Shown here: piece after piece, positions 6,691-8,425 of the stretch
How the letters are laid out: each line of letters starts with the position of its first letter
How positions within the stretch are numbered: the stretch's first letter is position 1
Assembly (NCBI GenBank): GCA_900764925.1
Contig: CAAFPW010000011.1
Span: forward strand, 1-8,425
Length of the DNA stretch: 8,425 nucleotides
Origin: Fusobacteriaceae bacterium
GTDB lineage: Bacteria; Fusobacteriota; Fusobacteriia; Fusobacteriales; Fusobacteriaceae
Direction: 5' to 3'
Translations under genes and position numbers: made by a program
The notes under the pieces: model-generated
Databases searched by the model: none
What the model saw: the letters and a program-made list of their open reading frames with translations, nothing else
Told to the model about the DNA's origin: nothing

Positions 6691-6693
6691 TAG
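6613..6693 (+). CDS. Putative 26-residue leader peptide with two AGG arginine codons
   Basis: A short frame begins MIKFLNRTRYAH and ends VVTDLIII. Its ribosome binding site, GGAGGTGA (6600-6607), is among the best in the window and sits at ideal distance from the ATG. An in-frame ATG at 6589 would lie almost at the start of transcription and is less likely. Arginine codons 7 and 9 are both AGG (6631-6633 and 6637-6639), split by one ACA, whereas argC downstream uses AGA almost throughout. Placed after a strong promoter and before a terminator and argC, it fits a leader peptide whose translation senses charged arginine tRNA. The peptide has no recognisable domain. Two arginine codons is few for classical attenuation, so a simple small protein or a non-arginine signal is possible. 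Confidence 0.6.
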   Translation: MIKFLNRTRYAHIELNTFVVTDLIII

Positions 6694-6739
6694 CTAGAAG
6701 TGTATCCATAGGTATAGATAGGTAAATTGTGTCAATGAC
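6667..6739 (+). promoter_or_regulatory. Candidate antiterminator pairing
   Basis: GTCGTGAC (6667-6674) can pair with GTCAATGAC (6731-6739): seven Watson-Crick pairs, one G-T pair and one bulged A (6734). This uses the left arm of the first terminator, so the two structures exclude each other. The same 6667-6669 bases are used by the inner leader stem, giving the 1:2, 2:3, 3:4 logic of trp-type attenuators. This is a by-eye prediction. Confidence 0.45.
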
Positions 6740-6760
6740 TTTTAGTTGTTGACATTTTTT
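6730..6760 (+). terminator. First intrinsic terminator (attenuator) before argC
   Basis: TGTCAATGACT (6730-6740) pairs with AGTTGTTGACA (6744-6754) in an 11-bp stem with two G-T pairs and a TTT loop, followed by six Ts and a further T-rich run. It lies 37 bases after the leader stop codon and about 90 bases before argC, so it would stop transcripts from the leader promoter unless its left arm is captured. Confidence 0.75.
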
Positions 6761-6768
6761 ATTTTATT

Positions 6769-6790
6769 TAAAAATACATATGTAATTTTA
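6769..6790 (+). repeat. 22-base near-perfect palindrome between the two terminators
   Basis: TACATATGTA (6775-6784) is a perfect 10-base palindrome, extended by TAAAA and TTTTA arms with one A-A mismatch (6774/6785). It could be an operator, for instance for an arginine repressor, although it does not match the usual TGAAT/ATTCA arginine box, or it may be a weak hairpin. Confidence 0.4.
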
Positions 6791-6792
6791 TT

Positions 6793-6824
6793 AGCTTTAT
6801 GATTTTATCATAGAGCTTTTTTTT
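6793..6824 (+). terminator. Second intrinsic terminator, immediately before argC
   Basis: AGCTTTATGA (6793-6802) pairs with TCATAGAGCT (6808-6817) in a 10-bp stem with one G-T pair and a 5-base loop, followed by seven Ts. It ends 20 bases before the argC ATG and so lies inside the argC leader, which implies conditional read-through or a backup to the first terminator. Confidence 0.75.
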
Positions 6825-6844
6825 ATATAAAACAGGAGGGAAAA

Positions 6845-7882
6845 ATGAAGAAAGTAGGAATAGTAGGAGCCACAGGTTATGCAGGACAGCAACTTTTATG
6901 GCTATTGGAAAAACACAAGGGAGTGGAGATTGAGTTCATCTCCTCAAATAGCTATCAAGGTCAAGATATTTCAGAGGTATATGGAAATTATAAAAAATAT
7001 TTTGAGAAGAGACTACTATCCCAAGAGGAAGCAGAAAAAAATTTAGATAAGATAGATGTTCTATTTTTAGCCTTACCCCATGGATTATCTGAAAAGATAA
7101 CAAAATCAGCCTTGGATTTAGGGGTGAAGGTGATAGATTTAGGAGCAGATTTTAGATTGGACGATTCAGCCCTATATGAAAAGTGGTACAAGGTGACACA
7201 TGAGTTTCCACAGATCAACAAAGAGGCTGTGTATGGATTGCCAGAGTTGTACAGAGAGAAGATAAAAACAAGTAGGGTGATAGCTTCTCCTGGATGTTAT
7301 CCAACATCAGCAATATTGGGGATAGCCCCACTTCTAAAAAATAATCTAGTGAAGATAGATAACATAATAATAGATTCTAAATCGGGGGTCTCTGGAGCTG
7401 GGAGAGGGCTAAAGGTGGACTCTTTATTCACAGAGGTAAATGAGAACTTCAAAGCTTACAACCTCTTTCATCACAGACATACTCCAGAGATAGAGCAGGA
7501 GTTGAGTAAATTAGCTAAAGAGAAGAGCTCAGTTCTCTTTACTCCCCACTTAATACCCATAAATAGAGGGATACTTTCAACTATATACTTGGATTTAAAA
7601 GTTGAGATGGGGGAAGAGGAGATATACAAGCTCTATGAGGAGTTTTACAAAGATGAGTACTTTGTGAGAGTGAATAGAAAACTACCTGAGATAAAAAATG
7701 TAAAGAATAGCAATATTTGTGAGATAGGAATGAGAGTTGATCTAGAGAAGAAAAAGATCATAGTTGTATCTGTGATTGATAACTTGATAAAGGGTGCAGG
7801 GGGACAGGCTGTACAATCTATGAACTTATTATTGGGATTTGATGAAACAGAGGGGTTGGACTACCTATCAATGTATTTATAG
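6845..7882 (+). CDS. argC: N-acetyl-gamma-glutamyl-phosphate reductase
   Basis: ArgC reduces N-acetylglutamyl 5-phosphate to N-acetylglutamate 5-semialdehyde with NADPH, the third step of arginine and ornithine synthesis. The 345-residue length is typical. The N-terminal Rossmann motif is VGIVGATGYAGQQL (4-17); LPHG (77-80) and IDLGADFRL (97-105) follow. The catalytic cysteine is C151 in the PGCYPTSA motif (149-156), with SGVSGAGRG (180-188) and the catalytic histidine H212 in HHRHTPEI (209-216). Near the C-terminus NLIKGAGGQAVQSMNL is the family ending. AGGAGGG precedes the ATG. The upstream leader suggests transcription attenuation; downstream genes follow closely on the same strand. Identity is secure. 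Confidence 0.97.
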   Translation: MKKVGIVGATGYAGQQLLWLLEKHKGVEIEFISSNSYQGQDISEVYGNYKKYFEKRLLSQEEAEKNLDKIDVLFLALPHGLSEKITKSALDLGVKVIDLGADFRLDDSALYEKWYKVTHEFPQINKEAVYGLPELYREKIKTSRVIASPGCYPTSAILGIAPLLKNNLVKIDNIIIDSKSGVSGAGRGLKVDSLFTEVNENFKAYNLFHHRHTPEIEQELSKLAKEKSSVLFTPHLIPINRGILSTIYLDLKVEMGEEEIYKLYEEFYKDEYFVRVNRKLPEIKNVKNSNICEIGMRVDLEKKKIIVVSVIDNLIKGAGGQAVQSMNLLLGFDETEGLDYLSMYL

Positions 7883-7909
7883 AGTACTTATAAAGTCGGA
7901 GGGAGAGAG

Positions 7910-8407
7910 ATGATAAGAAAGGCGAGATTGAGTGATGCTAAGGCGATTGTGGATATATACAATTACTATATAAAGGAGACTACTATAACTTTTGAGATAG
8001 ATGAATTGACACCTCAGGATATGCAAGAGAGAATAGAGAAGACTCACAACTGTGGTTACCCTTTTATAGTGTATGAGGAGAATGGAGAGCTAGTGGGTTA
8101 TGCCTATGTGAGAAAGTGGAGAGAGAGAGCCTCATACAGAAACACTTTGGAAACAAGTGTCTATGTCAACAAGGATATGAAAAAAAATGGTGTGGGAAAG
8201 AAGCTCTATAAGGCTCTCATAGAGGAGTGTGAAAACATTGGTGCCCATGTGTTGATAGGTGTGGTTTCAGATACCAATGTGGCTAGTAAAAATTTCCATA
8301 AGAGAATTGGGTTTGAAAAGACAGGACACTTCAAAGAGGTGGCAAACAAATTTGATAAGTTTATAGATGTGGAGTTTTGGTCACTTATGTTGAAAAAGGC
8401 TAGATAG
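7910..8407 (+). CDS. GNAT N-acetyltransferase, PAT/MnaT (YncA) type
   Basis: A 165-residue cytosolic acetyl-CoA-dependent N-acetyltransferase of the phosphinothricin/methionine-sulfone acetyltransferase group. IRKARLSDAKAIVDIYNYYI at the N-terminus and WRERASYRNTLETSVYV (70-86) match that group. Motif A for acetyl-CoA is VYVNKDMKKNGVGKKLYKAL (84-103), with lysine at 91 in place of the usual Q or R. SDTNVASKNFHKRIGFEKTGHF (120-141) is motif B. Relatives acetylate free amino acids, methionine sulfone/sulfoximine or phosphinothricin. It begins 27 bases after argC with GGAGGG six bases before the ATG and is probably in the same operon, so a role on an amino acid of arginine metabolism is conceivable. 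Substrate is unproven; a resemblance to N-acetylglutamate synthase is not evident beyond the shared fold. Confidence 0.87.
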   Translation: MIRKARLSDAKAIVDIYNYYIKETTITFEIDELTPQDMQERIEKTHNCGYPFIVYEENGELVGYAYVRKWRERASYRNTLETSVYVNKDMKKNGVGKKLYKALIEECENIGAHVLIGVVSDTNVASKNFHKRIGFEKTGHFKEVANKFDKFIDVEFWSLMLKKAR

Positions 8408-8416
8408 GAGTAGAAG

Positions 8417-8425
8417 ATGGGAAAG
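8417..8425 (+). CDS. Start of a further gene, cut by the window end
   Basis: AGGAG (8406-8410), overlapping the acetyltransferase stop, lies six bases before an ATG at 8417 that reads MGK to the end of the window. Position and spacing suggest the next gene of the arginine cluster, plausibly another arg biosynthetic gene, but three codons cannot identify it. Confidence 0.5.

Larger units (their letters stand above)
6519..6844 (+). other. 326-base argC leader region
   Basis: This gap is not empty. In order it contains an A-rich run after the PheC-like gene with no hairpin terminator, a strong promoter (6549-6577), a short leader reading frame (6613-6693), alternative RNA pairings, a first terminator (6730-6760), a 22-base near-palindrome (6769-6790), a second terminator (6793-6824) and the argC ribosome binding site (AGGAGGG, 6834-6840). 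No T-box signature (TGGNACC) is present. Confidence 0.7.

Noticed and set aside
6584..6844. T-box or known arginine riboswitch in the argC leader
   Set aside because: There is no TGGNACC antiterminator motif and no recognisable stem I or specifier loop; a translated short frame explains the structure better.

Overview
This AT-rich window, with A/G-rich codons, AGA-dominated arginine codons and strong GGAGG-type ribosome binding sites, looks like the chromosome of a Fusobacterium or a close relative in the Fusobacteriota. That assignment rests on composition and on the nadA-nadB-nadC-niaR gene set. A low-GC Firmicute cannot be excluded from the sequence alone.

Layout. Positions 1-420 hold no intact gene: an unexplained stretch, a plus-strand intrinsic terminator (170-199) and what looks like a frameshifted gene remnant (about 201-417). 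Positions 470-4064 are a tight minus-strand operon, nadA-nadB-nadC-niaR. It makes NAD de novo from aspartate and ends with the gene for its own niacin-responsive repressor. It has a consensus-like promoter and a palindromic candidate NiaR operator ahead of nadA, and a 13-bp hairpin terminator after niaR. A YaeR-type VOC metalloprotein gene (4224-4613, plus) runs divergently from nadA. It converges on an EamA/DMT transporter gene (4620-5522, minus). A secreted periplasmic-binding-fold protein resembling the cyclohexadienyl dehydratase PheC (5760-6518, plus) follows. The end of the window is the start of an arginine gene cluster: argC (6845-7882), a GNAT acetyltransferase (7910-8407) and the first codons of a further gene at 8417.

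The most interesting region is the 326-bp gap before argC (6519-6844). It carries a near-consensus promoter, a short reading frame with an excellent Shine-Dalgarno and two closely spaced AGG arginine codons, a set of mutually exclusive RNA pairings, and two successive intrinsic terminators. Together these read as a trp-like leader-peptide attenuator for arginine biosynthesis. The start and stop regions of the leader frame are also joined by a perfect 14-bp inverted repeat. All pairings were found by eye; no folding energies were computed.
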